Position numbers and translations under genes: made by a program. From NCBI GenBank assembly GCA_023229645.1, contig JALNYU010000003.1, forward strand, positions 1 through 64,000: 64,000 nucleotides of DNA, in the 5' to 3' direction. How positions within the stretch are numbered: the stretch's first letter is position 1; each line of letters starts with the position of its first letter. The stretch comes from Nevskia sp. GTDB lineage: Bacteria; Pseudomonadota; Gammaproteobacteria; Nevskiales; Nevskiaceae. Below are positions 1-8,503 of the stretch, piece after piece. The notes below the pieces were generated by a model, which was given only the letters and a program-made list of their open reading frames with translations, had not been told where the DNA came from and made no database searches.

Positions 1-71
1 CTATCAACGCGCCCACCCCGCGCGCTCACCTGCCGCTGCAGCTCCGCTACTTCGCTCTTCGTCAGTTTCAT
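1..71 (-). CDS. 5' end of an unidentified gene (partial)
   Basis: An ATG at 71 (minus strand) is preceded by a strong ribosome-binding site, GGAGGGTGAG, a few bases upstream. The frame stays open for 23 codons to the window edge, reading MKLTKSEVAELQRQVSARGG and on. The start is charged and helix-forming. The fragment is too short to assign a family. The call rests on the start signal alone, and the rest of the gene lies outside the window. Confidence 0.45.
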   Translation of the reverse strand, partial: MKLTKSEVAELQRQVSARGGRVD

Positions 72-260
72 CTCACCCTCCATAGGGGTGATAATACTAT
101 CGAATCAATTGTTACAGTCCACTAGTGTCGCAAGATTTTATGATTTTTGTTTCCAAGCATTGCCGAAACGAATACTATCCAGCCTCGCATGAGCAAATAA
201 TATTCAGATGCTGCCGAAATCTGCGTTGTAGAGTACTGCGCGAAAGTGGTGGCGCGGACT

Positions 261-1436
261 CTAAACGGCTAAGCCTGCCGCGTGGCCGGAGGCCCAAGCC
301 CACTGAAAATTGTAGCCGCCGAGCCAGCCGGTGACGTCAACAACTTCGCCGATAAAGTAGAGCCCAGTTTGCAGGCGTGAGGCCATTGTTGACGATGAAA
401 GCTCTGCGGTATCGAGGCCGCCGAGCGTGACTTCCGCGGTTCGATAGCCTTCGGTGCCACTGGCGGTTATCGGCCACGCGTGTAGTTGTTCGGCGATGGC
501 GCGCAGCTCCGCGGCGCGGAATTGGCGTAGCGGCCGGTTTTCGAACCAGCGCTCGCAAAGGCGCTGGGCGAAACGCTTCGTCAGCTTTTCCGCGAGCGCG
601 GTTTTAAGTTCGATGGCCGGCTGCTCGCGCTGGCGCGCGGCAAGCCAGTCGGCCGCGTCGTCATCTGGCAACAGGTCGAGCTGTAGTGCATCGCCCGGCT
701 GCCAGTACGAGGAAATCTGCAGAATCGCCGGGCCGCTGAGGCCGCGGTGCGTGAACAGCAGGCCGGCGCGAAAATTACGGCCGTTGGCACTGGCGCGGGC
801 GATTAAGCTTAGGCCGGCGAGGTCGGCGTAATCATCCAACGGTTTGCCGCTGAGCGTTAGCGGCACCAAGCCGGCGCGCGTCGGCAGCACGCGGTGGCCA
901 AATTGTTTTGCGAGCGCGTAGCCGTAGCCGGTGGCGCCCATTTTTGGGATTGAAAGGCCGCCGCTGGCGACAACCAAGGCTGGCGCGTTAAAGCTGCCGC
1001 GCGTGGTTGTGAGGCGGTAGCTGCCATCGCGGTACTGCACGTCTTCAACGGCGCAGTCAGTTTCGATTTGCACGCCGGCGTCCGCGCATTCGGTGAGCAG
1101 CAGCCGCAGAATCTGTTTCGAGGAATCGTCGCAAAACAGCTGGCCGAGTTCTTTCTCGTGGTAGCGCACGCTGTGGCGTTCAACTAGGGCGATGAAATCC
1201 TGCGGCGTGTAGCGCGCCAGCGCTGATTTGCAGAAATGCGGATTGGCCGACAGATAATTGTCTGCGCCGACGCTCAGATTGGTGAAATTGCAGCGGCCGC
1301 CGCCGGACATGAGAATCTTGCGGCCGGGGCGATCCGTGTGTTCGAGCAGGCGCACGCGCCGCCCGCGCTGGCCGGCGGTGAGCGCGCACATCAAGCCGGC
1401 CGCGCCGCCGCCAATGATCAGCACATCGTCGTTCAC
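261..1436 (-). CDS. HI0933/YhiN-family FAD-dependent oxidoreductase
   Basis: This is a predicted cytosolic flavoprotein of about 391 residues. The N-terminus carries the dinucleotide-binding motif VLIIGGGAAGLMCAL, followed by PGRKILMSGGGRCNFTN, the hallmark of the HI0933/YhiN family (also annotated aminoacetone oxidase or BaiN-like). The C-terminus has the family FAD-closing segment ending GGYNFQWAWASGHAAGLA. The frame is open further upstream, but that extension overlaps rluF and lacks homology features. I take the GTG at 1436, which overlaps the rluF stop in a GTGA junction, so the two genes look translationally coupled. The true substrate is not known for most family members. Confidence 0.85.
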   Translation of the reverse strand: MNDDVLIIGGGAAGLMCALTAGQRGRRVRLLEHTDRPGRKILMSGGGRCNFTNLSVGADNYLSANPHFCKSALARYTPQDFIALVERHSVRYHEKELGQLFCDDSSKQILRLLLTECADAGVQIETDCAVEDVQYRDGSYRLTTTRGSFNAPALVVASGGLSIPKMGATGYGYALAKQFGHRVLPTRAGLVPLTLSGKPLDDYADLAGLSLIARASANGRNFRAGLLFTHRGLSGPAILQISSYWQPGDALQLDLLPDDDAADWLAARQREQPAIELKTALAEKLTKRFAQRLCERWFENRPLRQFRAAELRAIAEQLHAWPITASGTEGYRTAEVTLGGLDTAELSSSTMASRLQTGLYFIGEVVDVTGWLGGYNFQWAWASGHAAGLAV

Positions 1437-2134
1437 CAGTTTTTGCGGTCCGGCAGCAGGCCCTGCAATTCGGCTGGTGTTAAATCGCGCCACGCGCCAC
1501 TTTTTAAGCCGCCGAGCTTGATGTTGATGATGCGCACGCGCTGCAAGCGCTGCACGTCGGCATCGTAGACTTCGCACATACGCCGAATTTGCCGGTTCAG
1601 GCCTTGCGTCAGCACAATCCGAAACTGGAAATCGCTGAGCTTTTCGACGCGGCAAGGCTTGGTCATCGCATCCAGCTCCGGCAGGTGCACGCCGCGGCTC
1701 ATCCCGGCAATGAACGCCGGTGTGATCGCCTTATCAACCGTTACGAGGTACTCCTTCTCGTGATTATTCTCCGAGCGGAGAATCTCGTTAACGATGTCGC
1801 CGTTGTTGGTGAGTAGAATCAAACCTTCTGATTCTTTATCGAGCCGGCCGATTGGAAAGATCCGCTCGCGGTGTTTGATGTAGTCGACGATGTTGCCGCG
1901 CACGTGGCGCTCGGTGGTACAGGTGATGCCAACCGGCTTGTTCAGCGCCAGATAAACATGCTGCTTGGCGGCGCCGACTGGCTTGCCATCAACGCACACC
2001 GCATCGCCTTCGTTCACCTGCGTGCCGAGCGCCGCCAGCACGCCGTTGACGCTGACGCGCCCGGCTTCGATCCAGCTGTCGGCTACGCGCCGCGAGCAAA
2101 CGCCGGTTTCGCTGATGAATTTATTCAGGCGCAT
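1433..2134 (-). CDS. rluF: 23S rRNA pseudouridine synthase RluF
   Basis: This 233-residue enzyme of the RsuA/RluB/E/F class isomerises uridine 2604 of 23S rRNA in RluF proteins. It begins with an S4 RNA-binding domain (MRLNKFISETGVCSRR, residues 1-60). The catalytic domain follows, with FPIGRLDKESEGLILLTNNG containing the catalytic Asp. The segments NHEKEYLVTVDK and VLTQGLNRQIRRMCE are typical of RluF rather than RsuA. The length matches the compact end of the family. It overlaps the downstream FAD-protein gene by 4 nt. Confidence 0.88.
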   Translation of the reverse strand: MRLNKFISETGVCSRRVADSWIEAGRVSVNGVLAALGTQVNEGDAVCVDGKPVGAAKQHVYLALNKPVGITCTTERHVRGNIVDYIKHRERIFPIGRLDKESEGLILLTNNGDIVNEILRSENNHEKEYLVTVDKAITPAFIAGMSRGVHLPELDAMTKPCRVEKLSDFQFRIVLTQGLNRQIRRMCEVYDADVQRLQRVRIINIKLGGLKSGAWRDLTPAELQGLLPDRKNW

Positions 2135-2156
2135 GCGCGGCGTTAGGGGTTGGGCG

Positions 2157-2438
2157 TTAAGCGTAGTAGTGGAACGCGATGGCGACGGCGAGCGCGAATA
2201 GCCCGCGCAACACCGCGACCAGCCGATCCCTCGGCAACATACGCACGTCCACCTCTTCCTCGCTCAGGCCCGTGCGCTGCAGCGTTTCTTCGCGTTCGAC
2301 GCGCAGCAGCTTGCGGTCGATGAAACCGGTAACGATCCAGCAGAAGCTGTAGTAAATCGCGCTGATCGGGTCTTTCAGCGCGATCAAGACAATCAGGAAC
2401 AAGCCCCACGATAGAAACAGCAGCAGCGCGCGGTCCAT
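2157..2438 (-). CDS. small membrane protein of unknown function
   Basis: This 93-residue protein has a hydrophobic N-terminal stretch (about residues 4-21), a second one (about 25-40), and a C-terminal hydrophobic segment (about 74-92). A charged Glu/Arg-rich loop (RVEREETLQRTGLSEEEVDV) lies between. It sits between rimO and rluF on the same strand with short gaps of 16 and 22 nt, which supports a real gene in a co-transcribed set. I recognise no family. Likely inner membrane. Confidence 0.6.
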   Translation of the reverse strand: MDRALLLFLSWGLFLIVLIALKDPISAIYYSFCWIVTGFIDRKLLRVEREETLQRTGLSEEEVDVRMLPRDRLVAVLRGLFALAVAIAFHYYA

Positions 2439-2454
2439 GACTCTAATTTACGCT

Positions 2455-3849
2455 TCAGACCGCGAGTTCAGCGAAGAGATCGTGCGTATCCGCCGATGTG
2501 ACGATGGCCTGCACGCGCATGCCGGGCCGCAGCTTTTTGTTGGCGCGCAGAATTACGCGGCCGTCGATTTCCGGGGCGTCGGCGGCGGAGCGGCCGAAGA
2601 CGCCTTCGGGTACCGATTCATCGATCAATATTTCGATCTGCCGGCCGATCTTGGTTTGCAGTTTCGCCGCGCTGATGCCGGCCTGCTTTTCCATGAAGCG
2701 GGCGAGGCGTTCGTCCTTCACTTCTTCCGGCACCGCGCCGGGCAGTTCGTTAGCGCTGGCGCCTTCGACTGGCGAATACGTGAAGCAGCCGACGCGGTCG
2801 AGCTGGGCTTCGTCCAGCCAATCGAGCAGCGTCGTGAATTCGGCTTCGGTTTCGCCAGGGAAGCCGACAATAAACGTGCTGCGTATCGTGATATCGGGGC
2901 AGATCGCACGCCAGGCTTCGAGCCGGCGCAGCGTGTTTTCGGCGGCGGCCGGGCGCTTCATCCGCTTCAATACGCTGGTGGAAGCGTGTTGGAACGGTAC
3001 GTCGAGATACGGCAGCACGAGGCCTTCGGCCATTAAGCCGATGACATCATCAACGTGCGGATACGGGTAGACGTAATGCAGCCGCACCCACGGCCGCGCG
3101 CCCGGCGCGCCGAGTGAACCGAGGCCGCGGCAGAGGTCGAGCATGCGGGTTTCGTACTCGCGCTCATGCCAGCTGCGTTTGCGGTATTTCAGATCAAGGC
3201 CGTAGGCGCTGGTGTCTTGTGAAATCACCAGCAGTTCTTGCACGCCGGCTTTGACCAGCTTTTCGGCTTCGATCAATACATCGTCAACCGGCCGCGATTT
3301 CAGCTTGCCGCGCATCGATGGGATGATGCAGAAGCTGCACTTATGATTGCAGCCTTCGGCGATTTTCAGATACGCGTAATGGCGCGGCGTGAGTTTGATG
3401 CCGATGGCATCGTTCTTCGGCGCCGGCAGCAAATCCAGGAACGGGTCGTGCTGCGGCGGCGCGGCGGTGTGCACCGCGGCCATGACGCCGCTGTAGTCCT
3501 GCGGGCCGGTGATCGACAGCAGATTCGGGAATTTATCGGTGATCAATTCGCGCCGCGCGCCGAGGCAGCCGGTGACGATAACGCGGCCGTTCTCGGCCAT
3601 CGCTTCGCCGATTGCATCCAGCGATTCTTCAACCGCGGAGTCGATAAAACCGCAAGTGTTAACGATTACGACATCGGCCGCGGCGTAGCTCTGCACGGTT
3701 TCGTACCCTTCGGCACGTAATTGCGTCAGGATCCGTTCGGAGTCGACCAGCGCCTTCGGGCAGCCGAGCGAAACAAAGCCGACTTTCGGCGCGATAGGGG
3801 CTGCGGCAGGCGTGGTTTTACGACGGCTGCGAGGGGCTGCGGCGGGCAT
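2455..3849 (-). CDS. rimO: ribosomal protein S12 methylthiotransferase RimO
   Basis: This radical-SAM enzyme adds a methylthio group to the conserved Asp of ribosomal protein S12. It has 464 residues. After a basic, Ala/Pro-rich leader of about 20 residues comes the MTTase N-terminal domain (VGFSLGCPKALVDSER type, written in the protein as GFVSLGCPKALVDSERIL). The radical-SAM signature CNHKCSFC and PSMRGKLKSR follow, and the C-terminus is a TRAM domain. The motif SLGCPKALVDSE distinguishes RimO from MiaB. It is transcribed leftward ahead of the small membrane gene, rluF and the FAD-protein gene, and it diverges from the asmA-like gene across a 130-bp promoter region. Confidence 0.93.
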   Translation of the reverse strand: MPAAAPRSRRKTTPAAAPIAPKVGFVSLGCPKALVDSERILTQLRAEGYETVQSYAAADVVIVNTCGFIDSAVEESLDAIGEAMAENGRVIVTGCLGARRELITDKFPNLLSITGPQDYSGVMAAVHTAAPPQHDPFLDLLPAPKNDAIGIKLTPRHYAYLKIAEGCNHKCSFCIIPSMRGKLKSRPVDDVLIEAEKLVKAGVQELLVISQDTSAYGLDLKYRKRSWHEREYETRMLDLCRGLGSLGAPGARPWVRLHYVYPYPHVDDVIGLMAEGLVLPYLDVPFQHASTSVLKRMKRPAAAENTLRRLEAWRAICPDITIRSTFIVGFPGETEAEFTTLLDWLDEAQLDRVGCFTYSPVEGASANELPGAVPEEVKDERLARFMEKQAGISAAKLQTKIGRQIEILIDESVPEGVFGRSAADAPEIDGRVILRANKKLRPGMRVQAIVTSADTHDLFAELAV

Positions 3850-3979
3850 GAGTACACCAGAAAAAGCGGTCCGGCCATTTTACCCTGTTGTGACGCGGCA
3901 GCCGCAGTTCTTGGCAAGAGGCGACTTTCGGCAGACGCTACACTAGGCCAGTTCCCACCTTGCATCTACGGATCACACC

Positions 3980-6229
3980 ATGAACAAGCCCTTAAAGATT
4001 GTCCTCGGTCTGGTCGCGGCGCTGGTCGTGATCTTGGTATTGGCGATCGGCGCATTCGCGCTGTTTTTCGATCCGAACGATTTCCGCGGCAAAATTACTG
4101 AGGAAGTGAAGAAGGCCACCGGCCGCGAGTTGGCGCTCGGCAACATCAAATTAAGCATTTTCCCAACGCTGGGCGCGCGCGTGCAAGACGTGAAGCTCGG
4201 TAACGCCGAAGGCTTTGGCGATACGCCGTTTGCCGCAATAGGCGAGGCCGATGTTGGCGTGCGTTTACTGCCGCTGCTGCTGCACCGAGACGTGCAGGTG
4301 GGCGGTATCACGCTCAGTGGTTTGCAGCTGAATCTGGCGGTGAACGCGGACGGCAAGAATAATTGGGACGATCTCGCCAGCGGCGATAAACAAACGCCCG
4401 CCGCCACGCCGGAGCAGCCGGCCAGCAGCGGCAATGGCATCAAGACGTTGAACATCGGTGGCGTGACGATCAAAGACGCGGCGATTAATTACGATGACCG
4501 AAAAGCCAAGAAAGCCTACAGCCTGAGCAAATTGAACCTAAAAACCGGCGCAATTGCGCCCGGCAAGCCGTTCGACTTCGCGCTGGATTTCGCCACCGAA
4601 GCCAGCGATCCGGCGTTGAAAGCCGATATCAGCGCTGCGGCGAAGCTGGCGTTTGATCTCGACAAACAACAGTTCACGGCCGAAAAGCTGGTGCTGAAAA
4701 TCAAAGCCGCGCTGACTGATCTCACGGCCGATGCTGAACTCGGCAGCACCATCAGCGCCGATCTCAACAGTAAGGTCTATAAAGCCGAGAAAATCACGCT
4801 GAAAGCCAGTGCCGAAGGTAAAAGCCTGCCGGGCGGCAAGCAGACGGCGGATTTCTCCGCCGATGCGATCTACGACGGCAGCAAGGGCACAGTGAAGATG
4901 GCTGCCGGCGAATTGCTCGCCGCTGGCTTGACGACGACGATTGCGCTCGACGGCAGCGGCCTGAACGGCGACAACCCGCGCTTTACCGGCCCGCTCAGCG
5001 TCAAGCCGTTCAACCCGCGCGAATTGCTGAAGATGCTCGGCACGACGTTGGAAACGGCGGACGCCGCGGCGCTGAAAGAAATGAGCATCAAAGCCAAGTT
5101 TGACGCCACGACCAAAAGCGCGCGCCTGAACGATCTCGTAATCAAGCTCGATCAAAGCACGATCAGCGGCAACGCCGGCGTCGCCGATTTGGCCAAGCAA
5201 GCAGCAGAGTTTGCGTTGAAGCTTGACGCCATCGATGCCGACCGCTACTTGCCGCCGAAGCCGGCTGCGGCCACGCCTACCGCGCCAATCAGCGCTGCCG
5301 ATAAAGCCAAGGCCGACGCCGCGCCGCTGCCGGTGGATGCACTCGATACCTTCACCGCCAACGGCACGGTGGACATCGGCAAGCTCAAGGTTTCCGGCGT
5401 CAACATGAGCAACGTCAAGCTCAAGCTGAACGCGGTGAAGGGTGCGGATAAGCGCATCGAATTGGCGGCAAATCTTTACGGCGGCAGCATCAACACCACC
5501 ACTCGGATCACGCCCGGCGCGCGGCCGACGTACGCTGAAACGCTGCGAATTGCCTCAATCAGCGCCGCGCCGCTGTTGAAGGATTTCCTCGGCAAGGACT
5601 ACATGAGCGGCCAGGGCGGCGTTTCGATGGACCTGACCGGCGCCGGCAAAACCATGGGTGAATTGAAGCGGGCGCTGAATGGCAATGTCAGCTTTGAGTT
5701 CAAAGACGGCGCGGTGAAAGGCTTCAACCTCGGCCAGATCATCCGCAAAGCCGATGCCTTGCTGACCGGCACGCAGCTCAACGAAAGCGAGCCGCCGCAG
5801 ACTGATTTCACCGAGCTTAGCGCCAGCGCCAAAATCACCAACGGCGTGCTGCAGTCTGACGCGCTGAACGCGAAAAGCCCGCTGTTCCGTGTCGATGGCG
5901 CCGGTAAAGTCGATCTCGCCAACGAAACCTTGGACTACACCGCCAAGCCCACCATCGTGAACACGATCAGCGGCCAGGGCGGCAAAGATATGTCGCAACT
6001 CAACGGCTTGACGATTCCGGTGCACGTCGCCGGGCCGTGGTCGGCGCCGAAATATTCGCTGGATTTGAAGCTGGCGCTACAACAGAAAGCCACCGAAAAA
6101 CTGCGCGGCAGGCTCGACGATCAGATCCAGAAAAAGCTCGGCGATAGTCCGCTGAAAGAAAAGCTCAGCGATACGCTGAACTCGCTATTCGGCAAAAAGA
6201 AGAAGCCCGAAGACGCGCCGCCGAAATAA
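3980..6229 (+). CDS. AsmA-family protein
   Basis: This 749-residue protein has one N-terminal signal-anchor helix (about residues 5-30) followed by FFDPNDFRGKITEEVKKATGRELALG, the classic start of AsmA proteins. The rest is a long beta-rich periplasmic region of repeats with many Lys and Asp residues, as in AsmA-like bridge proteins proposed to help lipid or phospholipid transport and outer-membrane homeostasis. A basic, low-complexity tail (FGKKKKPEDAPPK) ends it. The start is a well-placed ATG at 3980. mutY follows after 3 nt, so the two are probably co-transcribed. The substrate cannot be told from sequence. Confidence 0.85.
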   Translation: MNKPLKIVLGLVAALVVILVLAIGAFALFFDPNDFRGKITEEVKKATGRELALGNIKLSIFPTLGARVQDVKLGNAEGFGDTPFAAIGEADVGVRLLPLLLHRDVQVGGITLSGLQLNLAVNADGKNNWDDLASGDKQTPAATPEQPASSGNGIKTLNIGGVTIKDAAINYDDRKAKKAYSLSKLNLKTGAIAPGKPFDFALDFATEASDPALKADISAAAKLAFDLDKQQFTAEKLVLKIKAALTDLTADAELGSTISADLNSKVYKAEKITLKASAEGKSLPGGKQTADFSADAIYDGSKGTVKMAAGELLAAGLTTTIALDGSGLNGDNPRFTGPLSVKPFNPRELLKMLGTTLETADAAALKEMSIKAKFDATTKSARLNDLVIKLDQSTISGNAGVADLAKQAAEFALKLDAIDADRYLPPKPAAATPTAPISAADKAKADAAPLPVDALDTFTANGTVDIGKLKVSGVNMSNVKLKLNAVKGADKRIELAANLYGGSINTTTRITPGARPTYAETLRIASISAAPLLKDFLGKDYMSGQGGVSMDLTGAGKTMGELKRALNGNVSFEFKDGAVKGFNLGQIIRKADALLTGTQLNESEPPQTDFTELSASAKITNGVLQSDALNAKSPLFRVDGAGKVDLANETLDYTAKPTIVNTISGQGGKDMSQLNGLTIPVHVAGPWSAPKYSLDLKLALQQKATEKLRGRLDDQIQKKLGDSPLKEKLSDTLNSLFGKKKKPEDAPPK

Positions 6230-6232
6230 ACG

Positions 6233-7285
6233 ATGACCGCAGCCACTTTCGCGCCGCGCTTGCTGGCGTGGTACGACCACGCCGGCCGGCACGACTTGCC
6301 GTGGCAGCAGCCGCGCTCGGCGTATCGCGTCTGGCTTGCCGAGGTGATGCTGCAGCAAACGCAAGTGGCGACGGTCATCCCGTATTTCGAGCGTTTTATC
6401 GCGCGCTTCCCCGATTTCTCCGCGCTGGCCGCCGCGCCGGCTGACGATGTGCTCGCGCTCTGGGCCGGGCTCGGCTACTACGCCCGCGCCCGCAACCTGC
6501 ACGCGGCAGCGCAGCGCATCGTCAGCGAGCACGATGGCGCAATGCCGCGCACCTTGGAGGAAGTGCAAGCCTTGCCCGGCATCGGCCGCTCGACAGCCGC
6601 CGCGATCCTCGCCCAGGCTGAAGGCCAGCGGCACGCGATTCTCGACGGCAATGTAAAGCGCGTGCTGGCGCGCCACGGCGCCATCGCCGGCTGGCCGGGG
6701 CAGCCGAAAGTCGCGCAGCAACTCTGGGCGTTATCGGAAAGCCTGCTGCCGGCGGCGCGGATGGCCGACTACACGCAGGCGATCATGGATCTCGGCGCCA
6801 CGCTGTGCACCGCGCGCGCGCCGGCCTGCACGCGCTGCCCGGTGGCGGCGGACTGCGGCGCGTATCGGCAACAGGCGGTGGCGGACTACCCCAGCCCGCG
6901 GCCGGCAAAAGCCCGGCCGCTGCGGCAGGCGCGCTTGTTGTTGATCGAAAACGACAGCGGTGCGGTGTTGATCGAACGCCGGCCGCCGAGCGGCATCTGG
7001 GGCGGCTTGTGGTGCCCGCCGCTGTGTCAGGACGAGGAATCGCCAGAACAGGCGCTGCGCCAGCGTTACGGCCTGCAGCTGCGGGCGCAGGCGGCACTGC
7101 CGCCGCTGCGCCACGCGTTCACCCATTTCGAACTAGAACTGCAACCGCTGCGCGTGCAAGTTGCCGCCCGCGCCGATGGTGTGCGCGAACAGGCCGACCA
7201 GCTCTGGCTTAAACTGAGCGCCGAAACTTGGCCCGGCTTGCCGGCGCCGGTGCTGAAAATCCTGAATCAACTGCGGAAAAACTGA
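6233..7285 (+). CDS. mutY: A/G-specific adenine DNA glycosylase MutY
   Basis: This 350-residue enzyme removes adenine mispaired with 8-oxoguanine. It shows the catalytic Glu in WLAEVMLQQTQV, the helix-hairpin-helix LPGIGRSTAAAI, the catalytic Asp in ILDGNVKRVLAR, and the C-x6-C-x2-C-x5-C iron-sulfur ligands (CTARAPACTRCPVAADC). A C-terminal NUDIX-like domain recognises 8-oxoG. The length is standard. It follows the asmA-like gene by 3 nt and precedes yggX by 5 nt. mutY-yggX is a conserved gammaproteobacterial gene pair. Confidence 0.95.
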   Translation: MTAATFAPRLLAWYDHAGRHDLPWQQPRSAYRVWLAEVMLQQTQVATVIPYFERFIARFPDFSALAAAPADDVLALWAGLGYYARARNLHAAAQRIVSEHDGAMPRTLEEVQALPGIGRSTAAAILAQAEGQRHAILDGNVKRVLARHGAIAGWPGQPKVAQQLWALSESLLPAARMADYTQAIMDLGATLCTARAPACTRCPVAADCGAYRQQAVADYPSPRPAKARPLRQARLLLIENDSGAVLIERRPPSGIWGGLWCPPLCQDEESPEQALRQRYGLQLRAQAALPPLRHAFTHFELELQPLRVQVAARADGVREQADQLWLKLSAETWPGLPAPVLKILNQLRKN

Positions 7286-7290
7286 TAACC

Positions 7291-7560
7291 GTGTCCAGAA
7301 CTGTTCATTGCATCAAGCTCGGCATCGACGCCGAAGGCCTAGACCGCGCACCGCTGCCGGGCGAACTCGGCAAGCGCATTTTCGATCAGGTTTCGAAGCA
7401 GGCGTGGCGCGATTGGGTGGCCCACCAAACCCGCTTGATCAACGAATATCGGTTGGTATTGTCCGAGCCGGACGCGCGTAAATTCTTGACCACCGAGATG
7501 GAAAAATTCTTTTTCGGCGGCGAACTCGCGAAAACCAGCTACGTGCCGAAAAAAGCCTGA
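7291..7560 (+). CDS. yggX: Fe(2+)-trafficking protein YggX
   Basis: This 89-residue protein starts at GTG 7291 (VSRTVHCIKLGIDAEGLDRA). That gives the normal family length and places it 5 nt after the mutY stop. The conserved Cys near the N-terminus and the segments QVSKQAWRDWVAHQTRLINE and MEKFFFGG match YggX, which handles labile iron and protects iron-sulfur clusters such as that of MutY from oxidation. A longer frame into mutY exists, but the extra residues are unrelated to the family. Confidence 0.92.
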   Translation: MSRTVHCIKLGIDAEGLDRAPLPGELGKRIFDQVSKQAWRDWVAHQTRLINEYRLVLSEPDARKFLTTEMEKFFFGGELAKTSYVPKKA

Positions 7561-7568
7561 AAAAACGC

Positions 7569-7597
7569 TTGACGCAGGCCGCCTGCTCGCGTCTAAT
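7569..7597 (+). promoter_or_regulatory. promoter of tRNA-Phe
   Basis: TTGACG at 7569-7574 and TCTAAT at 7592-7597 are separated by 17 bp, a good sigma-70 match. It lies 30 bp upstream of the tRNA gene and just after the yggX stop. Confidence 0.7.
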
Positions 7598-7626
7598 TGC
7601 GCGCTCCACGAAGCACAAAGCATCAT

Positions 7627-7702
7627 GGCCGGGTAGCTCAGTCGGTAGAGCAGGGGATTGAAAATCCCCGTGTCGGCGGTTCGATTCCGTCCCCGGCCAC
7701 CA
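7627..7702 (+). tRNA. tRNA-Phe (GAA)
   Basis: This is a 76-nt cloverleaf with acceptor GGCCGGG/CCCGGCC, D-arm TAGCTCAG, and anticodon stem GGGGA/TCCCC around a TTGAAAA loop with anticodon GAA at 7660-7662. The T-arm holds TTCGATT, the discriminator is A and CCA is encoded. It is the anchor of the repeated segment and the accessory blocks that follow. Confidence 0.97.
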
Positions 7703-7704
7703 AA

Positions 7705-7765
7705 GAATCAAGCACGAAGCCCGCACAGTCTGTGTGGGCTTTTTGCGTTGTGGGGCGGTTGGCGG
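7705..7765 (+). repeat. direct repeat, copy 1 (tRNA-Phe terminator segment)
   Basis: This 61-bp segment directly after tRNA-Phe is nearly identical to 11095-11155 and 15930-15991. It contains the tRNA terminator hairpin. After its end the homology stops abruptly and an IS3 remnant begins about 40 bp on. Its position behind a tRNA gene and its recurrence at the ends of two accessory blocks suggest an integration (att) duplication. Confidence 0.85.
7718..7745 (+). terminator. Rho-independent terminator of tRNA-Phe
   Basis: AGCCCGCACA (7718-7727) pairs with TGTGTGGGCT (7731-7740) around a 3-nt loop, with one G-T pair, and is followed by a T run. The same hairpin recurs in repeat copies 2 (11108-11130) and 3 (15943-15965). 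Confidence 0.8.
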
Positions 7766-7802
7766 ATTTATTGGGCCAGGGCGGCGTGTGCTGGCGACAG
7801 TT

Positions 7803-7907
7803 TTCGATTGCATCAAACTCTTCTACAACTCAAAACGCCGGCACGGACACGGCAGCAGCCTGTCTCCGATGCTGTTTGAACAACTGCAACAAATTTCCAG
7901 CTCTTGA
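7803..7907 (+). pseudogene. IS3-family transposase OrfB, C-terminal remnant
   Basis: The frame starting at 7803 reads IKLFYNSKRRHGHGSSLSP and MLFEQLQQ before TGA, matching the extreme C-terminus of IS3-family OrfB integrases (consensus IELFYNSKRRHSxLgyxSP). The bases after the stop (GTGTCTGGAAATTCGG and on) resemble an IS3-type right end. Nothing upstream encodes the DDE domain, so only about 35 codons remain. It lies at the left edge of the first accessory block, directly after repeat copy 1. Confidence 0.65.
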
Positions 7908-8252
7908 GTGTCTGGAAATTCGGCAGTGATTCAATCCTGACGAAACGGATGGCGACAGGGCCACACCGCGCCGACCGGCTTCGCGAGCGACTCGGAGCCG
8001 TGCATCGGGAATGACGAAGGCGGCAAGCTAAAGGGAATGCGCTGGGCACTTTCGAGTGTCTGACCGCGAGGCATGACGAACTGGTCGGGCGCGCCCTGCG
8101 GGAAATCGCTATGAAGTTCCGGCTTCTGGCGGAAGACCCGCCGTGGTGAGGATGCAGTCAGGCGTCCGGCAACGGAGCGGCCAGGCTGGCCCCGGCGGTA
8201 ACATTCACCTTTGCGCCAAGCGAGGGCAGCGGCCTCAGAGCATTTGCGCAGA
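7908..8252. other. intergenic stretch without a recognised gene
   Basis: Between the IS3 remnant and the restriction-modification promoter I see only short, unconvincing frames. The first about 40 bp is probably the IS3-type right end. Confidence 0.5.
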
Positions 8253-8281
8253 TTGACCGCAAGTCGACTTGTCTACATTCT
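8253..8281 (+). promoter_or_regulatory. candidate promoter and palindromic operator of the XamI-type R-M operon
   Basis: TTGACC (8253-8258) and CATTCT (8276-8281), 17 bp apart, form a plausible sigma-70 promoter. The spacer holds the perfect 10-bp palindrome AAGTCGACTT (8261-8270), whose centre GTCGAC is the recognition sequence known for XamI. The predicted transcription start falls almost on the ATG at 8288, so the first gene may be read from a leaderless mRNA, as is common for R-M controller genes. All of this is inferred from sequence. Confidence 0.4.
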
Positions 8282-8287
8282 GTACAA

Positions 8288-8503
8288 ATGCCCTCTACAA
8301 GAAGTCCAGCAAAGCCTCGCGCCGATGGCCGCCAAATCGTCGGTTTCAGCCTACTGCCCAAGATGCCAGCCGAAGTCAAAATGGCGGCGTCGCGTCGCGA
8401 CAGCTCCTTGAAAATGCTGTTCGAGGATATGTGGACGCTCTATGAGAAAACACCAACAGAAGCGGCTAGTGCCGAAGGATCGAATGCCCGTCAATCTCAA
8501 TAA
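8288..8503 (+). CDS. small putative ribbon-helix-helix regulator upstream of XamI
   Basis: This 71-residue protein has a basic leader and then VGFSLLPKMPAEVKMAASRR and DSSLKMLFEDMWTLYEK, which looks like the beta-alpha-alpha layout of a ribbon-helix-helix DNA-binding protein. It lies immediately upstream of the endonuclease gene and its stop overlaps that gene's preferred start by 20 nt, implying coupled translation. No ribosome-binding site precedes ATG 8288, which fits leaderless translation. ATG 8363 is an alternative start. A controller role is suggested by position only. Confidence 0.5.
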   Translation: MPSTRSPAKPRADGRQIVGFSLLPKMPAEVKMAASRRDSSLKMLFEDMWTLYEKTPTEAASAEGSNARQSQ

